DNA from: Tribonema minus
Taxonomy: Eukaryota > Sar > Xanthophyceae > Tribonematales > Tribonemataceae
DNA length: 64,000 nucleotides
Direction of reading: 5' to 3'
Assembly (NCBI GenBank): GCA_017506865.1
Contig: JAFCMP010000092.1
Location: 186,001-250,000, forward strand
Part shown: positions 18,583 through 28,548 of the stretch, piece by piece
Position numbering within the stretch: position 1 is the stretch's first letter
Layout of the letters: each line of letters opens with the position of its first letter
Notes under the pieces: generated by a model
Told to the model about the DNA's origin: nothing
The model's input: the letters and a program-made list of their open reading frames with translations, nothing else
Database searches by the model: none
Translations under genes and position numbers: made by a program

Positions 18583-19915
18583 CTGCGAAAGCTTTCCATG
18601 CCGTTGTGCCACAGCGAGAGCGAGTTGAACAGCAAGTGCTGCCACGCCTCCGTCAGCTTCAATGCCCCGTTCTTCTCATCCAGCGCATTGCTCAGGACGT
18701 ACGTCAGCCCCACCAGCTTCACCACCTGCCCGTCGGCTAGTTTCTCCGTGCCGTACACGCCATCCTCCTCCACCGTGGTGTCCTCAGCCTGCCGGGGACC
18801 GCGTCTGGGTTTCTTGCCTTTCTTGACTTTGGCCTTGACCCTCCGGCACTGTTGGCGGACGCAGTTGAAGGAGCTGCTGTTGGCGGAGCTGAGCTGCTGT
18901 CGGAGCTGCTGCTGCTGATGCTGTCGGCGCTGCTGACGCTGCCGGTGCTGCTGCTGATGCTGTCTGCGCTGCTGCTGATGCTGTCTGCGCTGCTGATGCT
19001 GTCGGCGCTGCTGACGCTGTCGGGGCTGCTGCTGATGCTGTCCGGGCTGCTGCTGATGCTGTCGGGGCTGCTGTTGATGCTGTCGGAGCTGCTGCTGACA
19101 CTGTCGGCGCTGCTGCTGCTGCTGCTGGCTGAGGTGCTATCGGCGCTGGCGTTAAGGGAGGAGCTGGCAGTTGCGGTGGATGAGATACGGCTGAATAGAC
19201 GCCACTGCTTTCACACCGATGATAGCTCGGATGGCATATTTGTATGGAATGACGCGTACGTGAGCTCGATGTTCGCCATGTCGCCACCATACGACGGCTT
19301 GAAGTCAACTTTGCGGCGGCGCGGCCTCCTCGTAGACTTCCTCCCTGTGGTATCGTCTTGAATCAGCGGGCCGACATTACTCAGCTCGCCCCACCGCCAT
19401 GTGCGATCCTTCATGCAGTAGAGGACAATGAGTCCTTCGCGCCCCTCGGTAAGCTGCTCTACATGGAGGATGGGGTTGACCGGACACGGAGCTTGAGTAG
19501 GATCACTACCAGCAGGAACGGCAGGCTGGGGTGGTGGTGGTGGCACCGACATCGCACGTGAGGTTGTCTTTGGAGCAACAGAGGCGGTGGCTCTGGTCTT
19601 TTTCGTAGTGTTGGGCGTGTGAGCGGATGCGCCACTGCCGCTCGCGTGTGCCAGAGCAGCAACCCCCGCTGCAGATGAATACTGAGCAACCTTGAACGTG
19701 GTCATGCCCGACGTGTCGATGACGACCTCGCCAGTCTTGAGTCGCATGCCGACCGTAATGCCATGGACAGCATCGGGGACTGCGGAAACGTGCATGTCCA
19801 CCAGTTTAGTCTCCGCTTTGCCACCGGGGGCGCTGGTGGTGTACAGCAGGCGCGCGTCCTCGACGTCGCCGTCCATGAACAGCACTGTGTGTGTTGCGGT
19901 CCGCTCCCACGCCAT
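18583..19915 (-). CDS. Recombinase-like gene, exons 1-2 (internal boundary unresolved)
   Basis: The 5' acceptor TGTATGTGCAG precedes an in-frame ATG at 19915, and the 3' donor is a textbook CAG|GTGAGT at 18582. The N-part (MAWERTATHTVLFMDGDVED, then Pro-rich VPPPPPQPAVP, then LYCMKDRTWRWGELSNVGPL) is in one frame down to ~19211. The C-part, from a Gln/Ser-rich repeat through KAKVKKGKKPRRGP to LSLWHNGMESFRR, is in another frame. An intron or a frameshift must lie between ~19230 and ~18870, inside the CAG-rich repeat, and could not be placed. No family recognised. Confidence 0.6.
18870..19140 (-). repeat. CAG/GACAGCATCAG coding repeat
   Basis: Irregular units of (GCC/CCG)GACAGCATCAGCAG encode Ser/Asp-, Gln/His- or Ala/Pro/Thr-rich runs, depending on frame. 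All three minus frames are open, which hides the exon boundary. Confidence 0.75.
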
Positions 19916-20343
19916 CTGCACATACAAGGAACTAGTGGATTAGTGCAAAAAGTTACATACAGACATCTTGCTTGGGCTGCGCTGCTGCTCAAGAAGTGCT
20001 CAGCAAACTTCATTATGATGCGTTCCCTGTCGATCCTGGACGGTACTCAGCATGTGCGCGTACATAAGCGCGGTTGAATGTGCTGGTGTTGACTGCTCTT
20101 GCATGCATGCTGCTGAAACGGAAATCATCATGAAAATGTAGAAGTTGCGCTGATCGATACACTGCACTGTGAGATGGCATCATTTTTTCGCCACATGTGA
20201 CTGTCGTATGAACCGCCATCTCTCGCTTCCCTGTGTGATTGACGTGCAGATGATTAACAGGTATGCGGATCCGGTCTTCGTGGCGATCGAGAGCATCAGC
20301 GTCACATGGACGCTGGGAGGCTATCCCATGAGACTGCGAAACG

Positions 20344-20348
20344 ACTCA
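20344..20348 (+). other. 5' target-site duplication (ACTCA)
   Basis: ACTCA directly before the left LTR; CTCA (or ACTCA counting the LTR's last A) follows the right LTR at 28276-28280. Four to five bases is the usual duplication for LTR-element integrases. Confidence 0.8.
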
Positions 20349-20602
20349 TGTGGTGCCACTGGGTAGTGTCACCTGCTTCAACTCTCTGTTTCCTCAGGAT
20401 TGGGACAGTTCTGCTCAGCCACAGACAGTTCTTGGTTGGCGGTTACAGGAAGTTGAGTTTGGTTGGTTGTTTTCTGTCACTTTCGGAGTGAGCGACAGCC
20501 TGATAACACACACACTTGCTGGAGTGCTGCTGTGGGTGTCAGTGTGCTGTCTACTCTGTCTGTCACCGCTCTGGTTCGTCAACGTGCAGTGAAACCACGT
20601 CA
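20349..20602 (+). repeat. Left LTR
   Basis: TG...CA boundaries; aligns along its whole length with 28025-28276, apart from point changes and a 3-base indel in TTGGTTGGTTG. Confidence 0.9.
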
Positions 20603-20605
20603 TTT

Positions 20606-20625
20606 GGTTTCGGTACAAACGACGC
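20606..20625 (+). promoter_or_regulatory. Candidate primer-binding site
   Basis: TGGTTTCGGTACAAACG lies three bases after the left LTR. It begins with TGG, complementary to the tRNA 3' CCA. The priming tRNA was not identified. Confidence 0.45.
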
Positions 20626-20862
20626 AGTACAGACGACCTGGCTGTTGCATCGGTAGCGAAGTCGCGAACCAGAGCACCCTCACACGCGCACGTCTAGTGC
20701 CCAAGGAGCTTCGTCACTTCTTGGACCACTCTCGGCGGAGAGCATCGCACAGTCCACTGCGCGTGGCGTCACGAGCAGCACGTCAGCCGAGCACGGCTCA
20801 CCTACTGCCCTTCTGTGGCGGATACTCCGCTGCAGCTCGTTCAGAGGCGAGACTTGAAGCCT

Positions 20863-22143
20863 ATGGACGCGGGCGGATCGCCTACTATGGCCAATCCGGA
20901 CGCTAATGCGTATCACAGGCGCGCTCCCTCTACGACCCACTGGCAGCCGAGTGCAGCAGCTGGCGACAGCCAATCGTCAGCAGCGACATCTTCAGGCCCA
21001 TTCATCGCCCGTAATGACCTCGGCTCGGCGGCTAAGGCATCTAGCAGCGGTGACGAGACTTTAGCCCGCGGCTTGGCCGTGGACTACCCTGGCACTTTCA
21101 ACGCGCCTACTCGTGGCAACGCGAGCATCCGTTCCACGAGCACCGGCAGTGTTGACGGCCTTTTCGGCCATTCGGAGCAGCAGGATGTCGACCGTTTCGA
21201 CGCCAGTCCTCGCAGCATCCGACAAGCGACACTCATCAGCGGCAGGGGGGGTGAGCAGCTGCGTTGCCAAGAGCAGCTGCTTGCGTCAGGCGTCCCCGAG
21301 CACACGCGTGCCCCACTGAGCATCGCCTTTGCTGATTTGCAGCAAAAGTACGCAAAGGTCGAGGCGCAGCTCATGGCGCATCAGGAAGTGGCGGTGGCGC
21401 AGGAGGCTGCGCAGGCACAGTTCGCGGCGGACGTGCACGCGGATCTCAACGCGGCCTTGATCGCGCAGAGTGGTGCGCAGAGGAGAACAAGGTGCGCGCC
21501 ACGAATGCAGAGCAGTTGGCATCACACCTTGCCAACACAATCTCCCAGCACGTCCTTCCGCAAGTGGACGAGCTACAAATGCGGCAGACGGAGGTAGCAC
21601 AGCACGCGGCATGCGAGGTGCAAGCCGTCACGGATTGCGTTACCAGCCTCACCACCCGCGTCGACGAGCTCATGACGTCCATAGCTGGCCTGCGCGAGGC
21701 TCAGGCTACGCGATTCTACACGCCCGCTTCAGCCTTGCAGACTTCTGCACATGCCAAACTTTGCGAACGCAACCTGCGCGCGCTTGGCAGCAGCGGCGGC
21801 CGCGACGTCAGCCGCCGCGCTGTTGACGTGCGCTCCATGCTCAGCGCCCACGCCGCGCAACCCTCGGCAGCACCCGCGCGCTCCGTCGCTAGCGCGCCAG
21901 CGCAGGACCTCTCAGGCCGCGCGTCATCATCGTCGATCGCGGCTACCATCCCCGTCCACGCACACACATCTCAGCCGGATCGCTACCCATCTATGGTCGC
22001 CGCGCCTGAGCCTCTTTGCGGCGGCGACTTCGCCTCAGCCTCCAGGCGCAGCAGCCTGCTGGACATGCTCAAGCCTGACGCGCGCGCGCAGCTCGACGGC
22101 GCGGCACGTCAAGCCAGCCAGCCGCATGTATACGCTATCACGC
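20863..22143 (+). CDS. Outer element Gag, N-terminal part (frameshifted)
   Basis: ATG 20863 begins a Ser/Ala-rich protein that turns into a coiled coil (LQQKYAKVEAQLMAHQEVAV and, after the break, EENKVRATNAEQLASHLANT). The frame shifts near 21470-21480, where AGTGGTGCGCAG seems to carry two extra bases or lack one. Past it, a second coiled segment and a Ser/Ala/Pro-rich region run to the point where the inner element begins. Long coiled coils followed by a knuckle fit a capsid-forming Gag. No sequence family was recognised. Confidence 0.55.
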
Positions 22144-22361
22144 TGTTGGAATATGTAGAAGGGTCATTGTATTCTGCAGAAGTTTCCTAGGTTTCGCTTG
22201 CAAGTTCTGGCACGTTCTTGCGTGTTCTGGCAAGTTCTAGTGCCCCGTGCTGTAGGGAAGCAATTCCACCACCTTGTGTCTTGTGCATCCTGTGAATACC
22301 TCACTTCCTTTGCATCCACACAAGTTGGAACTCTCTCTTCTGCCTCTGGTGCTCTGCAATC
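22144..22361 (+). promoter_or_regulatory. Putative copia 5' LTR and leader
   Basis: Begins TGTTGGAATATG and ends at the gag ATG. It contains GCAAGTTCTGGCACGTTCTTG-like repeats. LTR length cannot be set because the partner LTR is missing. Confidence 0.45.
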
Positions 22362-23318
22362 ATGCCTGGTCAAGATGATGTGCAACACGAAGGTGAGGAG
22401 GACATATTGCTTCCGCTGGCTGGCACTCTGCGCGGTGTCAAGAAATCAACGGTTATGAGCCTTAAGCTTAAGCTCAAAGTGCAGCAGTTCAGCGGCAAGG
22501 AGGAGGAGTGGGCGATGTTCGCCATGGCGTTCGAGTCGGCACTTTGTCTCGAGGGAGTGCCACCGCCGATGGTGGACTGGGACGAGCGGTACGACCAGGG
22601 ACTGCGTGACAGCGCAACTACAGTGTACGACCTTCTCGACCTGAAGGTGTACCAGGCGCTGGTCACGGTCATCTCCACCAAGGCGACCGACATCGGCTAC
22701 GTGCTACTTCATCCAAGCAACGTGCGGCAGGGAAGGAAGTCCTTTCGGGCGCTCAGGGAGCGCTATCAGCCTAATACTATCGCGTCACGCATGGCGTTGC
22801 ACGATGAGTTGGGAGGGCTGGAGATGGGTGACATGTCGCCCATGGAGTACTTCGCGAAAGCGCGCTATCTGCGCGGTAGACTCGCAAGTCAGGGGGAGGC
22901 GGTGGCGGACGGCAATTTGCTGTCAAGGCTACTGCAAGGACTGCCTGATGCGGAAGGATACCGAGTTGTAGCCCGGACGATTCGCTGCATGGTTTCAGCG
23001 GATCTGGACGAGGCTGAGAGGCGGCTGCAGGCGGAGTACGACAGTGAGCGAGCGGCACGCAACAACGGCAAGGGCCCATCAGCCTACGCCGTAGATGCGG
23101 GTGCTGCTTCGGCTCACGGCAGTGGCAAACGGGGTACCTGCAACTATTGCAGAAAGTCAGGCCACTGGGAATGCGATTGTGCCGCCAAGAAGGCCGGCAA
23201 GAAGCCTGCAGCAGGCTCTGTCGCGGAGCTGCGCAACAAGCGCAAGAAGAAGCGGGGAGGCAAGCAGGGGTCAGGCGACTCCGACGCGCCCGCAGACGGC
23301 CCAGCTCATGGCTGCTAA
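22362..23318 (+). CDS. Copia Gag
   Basis: 318 residues. KVQQFSGKEEEWAMFAMAFE is the W-containing start of a copia-type (UBN2/gag) capsid domain. YFAKARYLRGRLASQG and LLSRLLQGLPDAEGYRVV are later capsid motifs. CNYCRKSGHWECDC is a perfect CX2CX4HX4C zinc knuckle, followed by a Lys-rich tail. The frame ends at TAA 23316-23318, and pol continues in the same frame at the next codon (ATG). Gag and Pol are therefore separated by a single stop, which is unusual for copia, where one fused ORF is common. Confidence 0.85.
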   Translation: MPGQDDVQHEGEEDILLPLAGTLRGVKKSTVMSLKLKLKVQQFSGKEEEWAMFAMAFESALCLEGVPPPMVDWDERYDQGLRDSATTVYDLLDLKVYQALVTVISTKATDIGYVLLHPSNVRQGRKSFRALRERYQPNTIASRMALHDELGGLEMGDMSPMEYFAKARYLRGRLASQGEAVADGNLLSRLLQGLPDAEGYRVVARTIRCMVSADLDEAERRLQAEYDSERAARNNGKGPSAYAVDAGAASAHGSGKRGTCNYCRKSGHWECDCAAKKAGKKPAAGSVAELRNKRKKKRGGKQGSGDSDAPADGPAHGC

Positions 23319-25738
23319 ATGAAGGCAGCTGGTGAGCCGGAGGGAGATGCTACTGCGATGGTAGCAGCCGGAGGGACCTCAGCTCAGCGTAGCTACGTTG
23401 AGGTCCTGGTGGACAGCGGCGCCAACAGGCACGTCATCGACCCGGCACTTTGGCCTGGGTGCGATGTCTCCGCATTCATGTCGTCAGTTCGGCAGGAGCG
23501 CGTGGCGCTCGCAACGGCGCACCCTGGCGAGGGTGCGTACGCGTCAGGTATTGGCGATTTGCACGTGCGCATTGCAGGCAACGGAGCGGAGGTCAAGCTG
23601 GACCTCTGGGAGTCGCTCATTGTGCCGCACTCAGGCCAGGCGCTGCTGCTGAGCGCGTCAAAGCTGGTTGCGGCAGGGGGCGAGCTCGTGCTCACGCCAA
23701 GAGCCATGTCCCTGGTGCTGCCGCCAGCAGTGCCAGGCGGCCCCAGGGTAGCAGTGCCACTGCGGCAGGAGAACGGCCTTCACAAGTTTCGGGTCAGGGG
23801 TTGCAGCGAAGGAGCGCTTCGAGCCGGCGGCGGAGGTAGTCGCCCAGAGGCGTTTGCAGCCTCAGTGTCGCTGGAGCGCTGGCATCAGCGGCTAGGGCAC
23901 CTCAACTTGGCGGACATGCGGCGTTTGGCGGGCATGGAAGGCTCAGGACTAGAGCTGCCCGACGGGGAGTTGCCACCGTGCGAGACCTGCCACTTGGGCA
24001 AGGCTACACACCACACGCACCCCCCGCGCGCCGCTCAGGGCGCAACTGCCGCCGGGCAGGTGTGGCACAGCGATACGGCCGGGCCGTACGAGGAGCGCGG
24101 CCACGACGGCAGCTGGTACTCCAGGGTGTTCGTCGACGAGCACACGCGTTACCATGTTGTGTACTGTCGCAGGTCAAAAGCAGACATGGCGGAGGATGTT
24201 GAGCGGCTGCGAGGCGACGTGCTGGCGCCCAAGGAGCGTCACCTGTTTGAGGTGCACTTGGACGGGCCCAAGGAGTTCAGGGCGGCGTCATTCAAGGAGC
24301 ACAGCGTCTCAGCCGGCTACGACATCAGCTACTCGGCGCCGTACACGCACGAGTCCAACGGCATCGCGGAGCGTGCGCTGCGCACGCTGCACAACAAGGC
24401 GCGGTGCGAGATGCTGCAGGCAGCTCTGCCTGGGTCACTGTGGCCTTTTGCTCTCCGCCATGCCACTTACCTTGTCAACAGGAGCCCTCACTCTGCGCTC
24501 GGAGGGAAGACCCCGTTCGAGGCGTGGACGGGACAGATCCCGGACCTGTCCAAGCTCAAGGTGTTCGGCTCTTTCGCGTACGTGTGCGCGGAGGGAGAGC
24601 CCGGCAAGTTCACCAACAAGGCGTGGCGCGGGCGGCTGGTGGGGTACTCAGAGGACACCAAGGGTGGTTACCTCGTGTACAACGAGCGCACGCGCCAGGT
24701 GGTCACGGCGTTCCACGTGACGTTCCGCGAGGGTCCTGATGCGGAGGAGCCGGCGGCGGGGCCCGAGGAGGGGCCCGAACAGGAGCTTGGGCAGGGGCCC
24801 GAGGAAGTTGCTAAGGAGGGCGGTGCTGTTGGCGAGGCTGCTGGCGAGGCTAGCGGCGATGCAGCAGCAGGCCAGGGGCCAGCAGCTGGGGAGGGAGATG
24901 CTGCGGATGCTGACTCGACAGCAGATGCAGCAACGCGGCCCTCACGCACACGCAGCGGGCGTGGGTACTCACGAGCCCACTTCGTTGCTTTGCTTGCAGC
25001 AGCGGCTGTTTGCGCACAGGACCCTAAGTCTTACCACGAGGCGGTAGAGGGGGCTCACAGCAGTGAGTGGCGCGCAGCCTGCAGCAAGGAGTACGACCAG
25101 CTCAATGGCCGGGGGACGTGGGAGCTGGTGGAGCAGAGCGAGGTGGAGCAGGGAGCTAAGGTGCTGGGCACCACTTGGGTGCTTAAGACCAAGTTCGGGG
25201 AACATGGCGAGGTGGCGAGGCGCAAGGCGCGCATTGTTGTTCGCGGCGATCAGCAGCGACCCGGCGTAGATTTCGATGCGGTGCATTCACCCACTGCCGA
25301 GATCAGATCGCTTCGGGTACTGGTGGCGCTAGCGGCGTACTACAACTGGGAGCTTCACGCATGCGACTTCGACAACGCCTTTGTCCAAGCGGACATCGAC
25401 AAGCCCACCTTCGTGCATCAGCCGCAGGGGTTCGTCAAGCGCGGCAAGGATGGCCAGCCACTCGTCATGAGGCTTCGCAAGAGCCTCTACGGGCTGCACC
25501 AGAGCCCACGGCTTTGGCATCAGAAGCTCATCATCGCCCTCAAGCAGCGCGGTTACAAGCAGTGCCTTGCTGACCCGTGCGTGCTGCGCAACCATCAGTC
25601 AGGCGCCATCATACTGCTGCACGTCGACGACGTGTTCATGACGGGCAGCAGCGACCAGGGCGTGCTGCAGGCGGCAGTCGACGACATAGGGGCGGAGTTC
25701 GACCTCAAGGACCTCGGCTTTCCAACCAAGTTCCTGGG
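23319..25738 (+). CDS. Copia Pol (protease, integrase, partial RT)
   Basis: Domains in order: aspartic protease (VLVDSGANRHV, ~23404); GAG-pre-integrase HHCC zinc region (WHQRLGHLN ... CETCHLGKATH, ~23881-24015); integrase core with D,D,E (WHSDTAGP, VHLDGPKEF, NGIAERALRTL, ~24063-24395) and a GKFTNKAWRGRLVGY tail; a Gly/Glu/Ala linker; and RT (WVLKTKF, ACDFDNAFVQADI, LYGLHQSPR, LLHVDDVFMTG with YVDD-type Asp pair). Coding breaks off after DLGFPTKFLG at ~25736. The palm is present, but the connection and RNase H are gone. Bases after that belong to the outer element, although the copia frame happens to stay open to 26093. Confidence 0.85.
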
Positions 25739-26152
25739 GGCGGCGGCACTGGCAGCAGCACTGGTGGCGCAGTCAAGCAGTCGCCCTACAACAGTCCCGC
25801 TAGCGACAGCAGCGCAGCACTCACTGTGGATCAGCGCCAACAACTTCAAACGGCGTACGCGATATACGAGTTCCACACTGCACCTCAGGGCCGCGCTTGC
25901 TTCAACTGCGGCAGCACTGACCACGGATTCGTCAACTGCGATGCAGACTACAACAGCACAAACTGGGACGCTGCTGTCAAGCGGCTACCATGGGTACAGA
26001 GATTCAAGCCGCACAGCGACGACGACTTCAAGCAGCTGTGCGCACGCGCGAGGCCGGGGATCAGCAAGGGCGAGCAGGGTAAATCAGCGATAGCGGCACA
26101 CAGGCGCGACGGCGGCGGCACGGGCCACAACCATGGCGGTCACAACAACTAG
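25737..26152 (+). CDS. Outer element Gag, C-terminal part with CCHC knuckle
   Basis: Resumes the outer Gag frame: a Gly/Ser-rich start, LTVDQRQQLQTAYAIYEFHT, then CFNCGSTDHGFVNC, a perfect CX2CX4HX4C retroviral-type zinc knuckle that would bind genomic RNA. The basic region RRDGGGTGHNHGG follows. TAG 26150-26152 ends this part, but the frame then stays open to 27475. Confidence 0.6.
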
Positions 26153-27475
26153 GGGTGCGACCCCGCGCCAGCCCTCGGCGTGGGGGGAGCACTTGGGGGT
26201 ACAAGTGTCGGGGGGGGTGGGAGTGATGCCCTGCCCCAGACGACAGTCAGCGCGCACGGCGCGCCCGTGGTTGCAGCAGCTTCACTACAGCAGCAGCAGC
26301 CGCACATCATCGCTCAGCAGTGGTCAACTCCGGCGGCATCAGCTCCTCAGCACCAGCAGCCGTCGATCATGGCAGCAGCACCATCCCTGCAGCAGCAGCT
26401 GCCATCTCTTCTGCACACGCACAGCACTGCCACACATGGAACCAGCACACGCGCGCCGGGCACGGCGCCGGGAATGGCTTCCACACTGCGGGCACCCGCA
26501 CTTTCCTTCACACCTGCATCGCCATCCCCGTCGCAGCAGCGCGTGCTGCCGCGGCGCCGCCACAACGCGCAGCAGCGCTCGCCGGACTTAGAGGCGGCAG
26601 GATTTGCGACTTCATACTCTGCAGCTGTGCTGGCATCACGCACGACGAGTGCCGCGCCGCAGCGAGGCGCATTGGTGCGTCGCATGTTAGCGACCACCAC
26701 AAGCATCGGGGAATCGCGCGATCAAGGGGGGGTGGGGGCTGCCCCAGCTACTGCGGCAGCAACTCCAGCGACGGCGGCGCCAGCGACGGTGCACGCTACT
26801 TCAACTGCCACATCGACAGCAACTCCTGCTCCAAGCCCAGCAGCACCCACTTCAGCGGCATCTCATTGGTGTCGACGTCAACTTCAACTGCTCCGACGTC
26901 AACTACGGCAGCGCTTTGGTCTGCGCGCAACGTGCACGCCAACGCTTTCATCTGTGCGCAATTCGCGCGCCGTGGCTTGTGCCATCACGGCGGCGGCGCC
27001 TGCGCTGGCGACTTTTCCCATGCGCTGCGCGCGCGCCTTGGCCGATGCCGTGGCGGCGCCTGCGCTGGCGACTCTTCCTACGTGCAGCGCGCGCACCGCG
27101 GACTACGCCGTGGCGCCGCCTGCACTGGCGACTATACCGACACGCATTCCACGCACCGTGGCCTACGCCATGGCTGCGCCTATGCTGCCAACTGCTTCTG
27201 CGCGCAGCATGCGCGCCGCGCCCCACGTCGCGGCGACGCCTGCGCTCAGCCTGGCGACTTCTTCTGCGCGCAGCGTGCGCGCCGCGGCCCGTGCCGCGGC
27301 AGCGCCTGTGCTGGAGACTTCTTCTGCACGCAGCGTGCGCGCTGCGGCCCGCGCCGCGTCGGCGCCTGCGGTGGCATCCTCTTCTACGCGCAACACACAA
27401 GCGCGACGTGCGACACAAGCTCGCATACGCAACTATCTACATAGGCGTCCGCGACGACGCCCTCTTCATCAGTGA
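26153..27475 (+). CDS. Outer element 3' frame, in line with Gag after TAG
   Basis: Same frame as the Gag C-terminal part. It is Ala/Ser/Thr/Gln-rich, then built of 60-bp repeats, and ends at TGA 27473-27475. Another plus frame (26320-27444) is equally open and gives a Cys/Gly-rich product with CAGDF repeats. A third (26916-27716) is Arg/Trp-rich. The continuous Gag frame makes this one the best guess, but coding status is uncertain. Confidence 0.3.
   Translation, partial: GCDPAPALGVGGALGGTSVGGGGSDALPQTTVSAHGAPVVAAASLQQQQPHIIAQQWSTPAASAPQHQQPSIMAAAPSLQQQLPSLLHTHSTATHGTSTRAPGTAPGMASTLRAPALSFTPASPSPSQQRVLPRRRHNAQQRSPDLEAAGFATSYSAAVLASRTTSAAPQRGALVRRMLATTTSIGESRDQGGVGAAPATAAATPATAAPATVHATSTATSTATPAPSPAAPTSAASHWCRRQLQLLRRQLRQRFGLRATCTPTLSSVRNSRAVACAITAAAPALATFPMRCARALADAVAAPALATLPTCSARTADYAVAPPALATIPTRIPRTVAYAMAAPMLPTASARSMRAAPHVAATPALSLATSSARSVRAAARAAAAPVLETSSARSVRAAARAASAPAVASSSTRNTQARRATQARIRNYLHRRPRRRPLHQ
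26965..27400 (+). repeat. 60-bp minisatellite, about seven units
   Basis: Units carry GCGCGCCG(T/C)GGC...GGCGACGCCTGCGCTGGCGACT(T/C)TTC, with a period of 60 bases (one unit is 66). Because the length is a multiple of three, all three plus frames remain open. Confidence 0.85.
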
Positions 27476-28010
27476 CAGCGCCCTTAGCGGTGCTGACGCA
27501 TTCGGCTCCAGCGGCCGACGTAATACTGCTGTTCCAGTGGCAACGGCTCAGCATCGACGGCGCGCACTCAGCTTATATGCGCCACCTGTGGCTGCCAGGC
27601 TTCTGCTTGGTCACCCGCTTTTCGTCGCGGTGCCACCACATTCAAGCGATCATATCCAGCAACGCGTGGGCATGTGCCCTGATCAAGCACATATGTTCGG
27701 CGGCGTACTGGAGTGATGCAGCTAGAGTTAGTGGGCTAGGCTAGCACATACAGTGGGGACTATGCAGGGCGACAAGCAGCAAGGCGGAGGCAGACATATA
27801 TACTATAGTGCTGTGCTAGTTCTGCTGTAGTTGTATGCCACATGACAGTAGTACAGATCCGCATTCGTTTTTCGTGCATAGCATACAGGCGCTGGGTGAG
27901 AGACAGTTAGCATGTGTGCTATTGTGCAGGTCTTGCACTTGTGTCATGTTATGACTGCAGTGGCATAGTGAAGTCATGGTTGCTTCCCTTTTATCGGGCT
28001 TAGCAGAGCC

Positions 28011-28020
28011 CTAGGGGGGG
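28011..28020 (+). promoter_or_regulatory. Candidate polypurine tract of the outer element
   Basis: CTAGGGGGGG four bases before the right LTR, the expected place for plus-strand priming. Confidence 0.55.
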
Positions 28021-28024
28021 TGAC

Positions 28025-28276
28025 TGTGGTGCCACTGGGTAGTGTCACCTGCTTCAACTCTCTGTTTCCTCAGAATTGGGACAGTTCTGCTCAGCCAGAG
28101 ACAGTTCTTGGTTGGCGGTTACAGGAAGTTGAGTTTGGTTGTTGTTTTCTGTCACTTTCGGAGTGAGCGACAGCCTGATAACACAACATTTGCTGGAGTG
28201 CTGCTGTGGGTTTCAGTGTGCTGTCTACTCTGTCTGTCACCGCTCTGGTTCGTCAACGTGCAGTGAAACCACGTCA
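28025..28276 (+). repeat. Right LTR
   Basis: Direct repeat of 20349-20602, ending ACGTCA and followed by the CTCA target duplication. Confidence 0.9.
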
Positions 28277-28548
28277 CTCAAGACCAGCACGTGGTGGGAT
28301 ATATGTGGTGATCTCCAATGTACGAGGTATCCTGCTGCTTGCCCGCGTGGATATTTCGATGAAAGTATCGTACAGCCTAGTACGGGGAGGGCAAATCGTG
28401 GTACGCAGACCATCTTGAAGACTCCACTGCGCATGTCAACCAGCGGCGGTATTATTTCATCGCAATATGAGAGGGCGAATCGTACGCCTCCCAGAAGAGT
28501 CTGACGCCATCCATGGAGAATGATGTGATCACGCTGCGAAAGACTCAC

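Larger units (their letters stand above)
22144..25736 (+). mobile_element. Ty1/copia element, 3'-truncated, nested in the outer gag
   Basis: Starts with TGTTGGAATATG, the canonical copia LTR start, exactly where the outer Gag frame is interrupted. It then has a leader, gag and pol in copia order (PR-IN-RT). It stops inside the RT, right after DLGFPTKFLG. RNase H and the 3' LTR are absent, and outer Gag-like sequence resumes at once. With the breakpoint at 25737 the outer Gag reading frame continues in phase across the insertion. A deletion running from the RT to the 3' LTR would explain this. Confidence 0.65.
20349..28276 (+). mobile_element. LTR retrotransposon, gag-only (TR-GAG-like), with nested copia
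   Basis: Paired LTRs of 254 and 252 bp start TGTGGTGCC and end CCACGTCA, with about seven differences. A (A)CTCA target duplication flanks them. Behind the 5' LTR is a TGG-starting primer-binding site, and before the 3' LTR a G-rich polypurine tract. Once the inner copia sequence (22144-25736) is set aside, what remains is a Gag-like protein with coiled coil and CCHC knuckle plus a long repetitive tail. I found no protease, RT or integrase. That is the definition of a TR-GAG non-autonomous element, dependent on enzymes from elsewhere. Confidence 0.75.
19916..28548 (-). other. Intron of the minus-strand gene containing an LTR element
   Basis: Donor GTGAGT (complement of 28543-28548) after VEELLVKN and acceptor GTGCAG (complement of 19916-19921) before MAWERT, both phase 0. 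About 7.9 of its 8.6 kb is the plus-strand LTR element, which fits an insertion tolerated in an intron. Confidence 0.55.

Noticed and set aside
18852..19361. Plus-strand Leu-rich frame (LLLMLSALL repeats) resembling a membrane or LRR protein
   Set aside because: It is the complement of the CAG-rich repeat in the minus-strand exon and has no signal or boundaries of its own.
20349..28276. Reading the whole 7.9-kb LTR element as one ordinary copia element
   Set aside because: The interior holds two different Gag proteins with separate CCHC knuckles, a copia-type LTR start at 22144, and Gag sequence resuming after a truncated RT, which fits nesting better.
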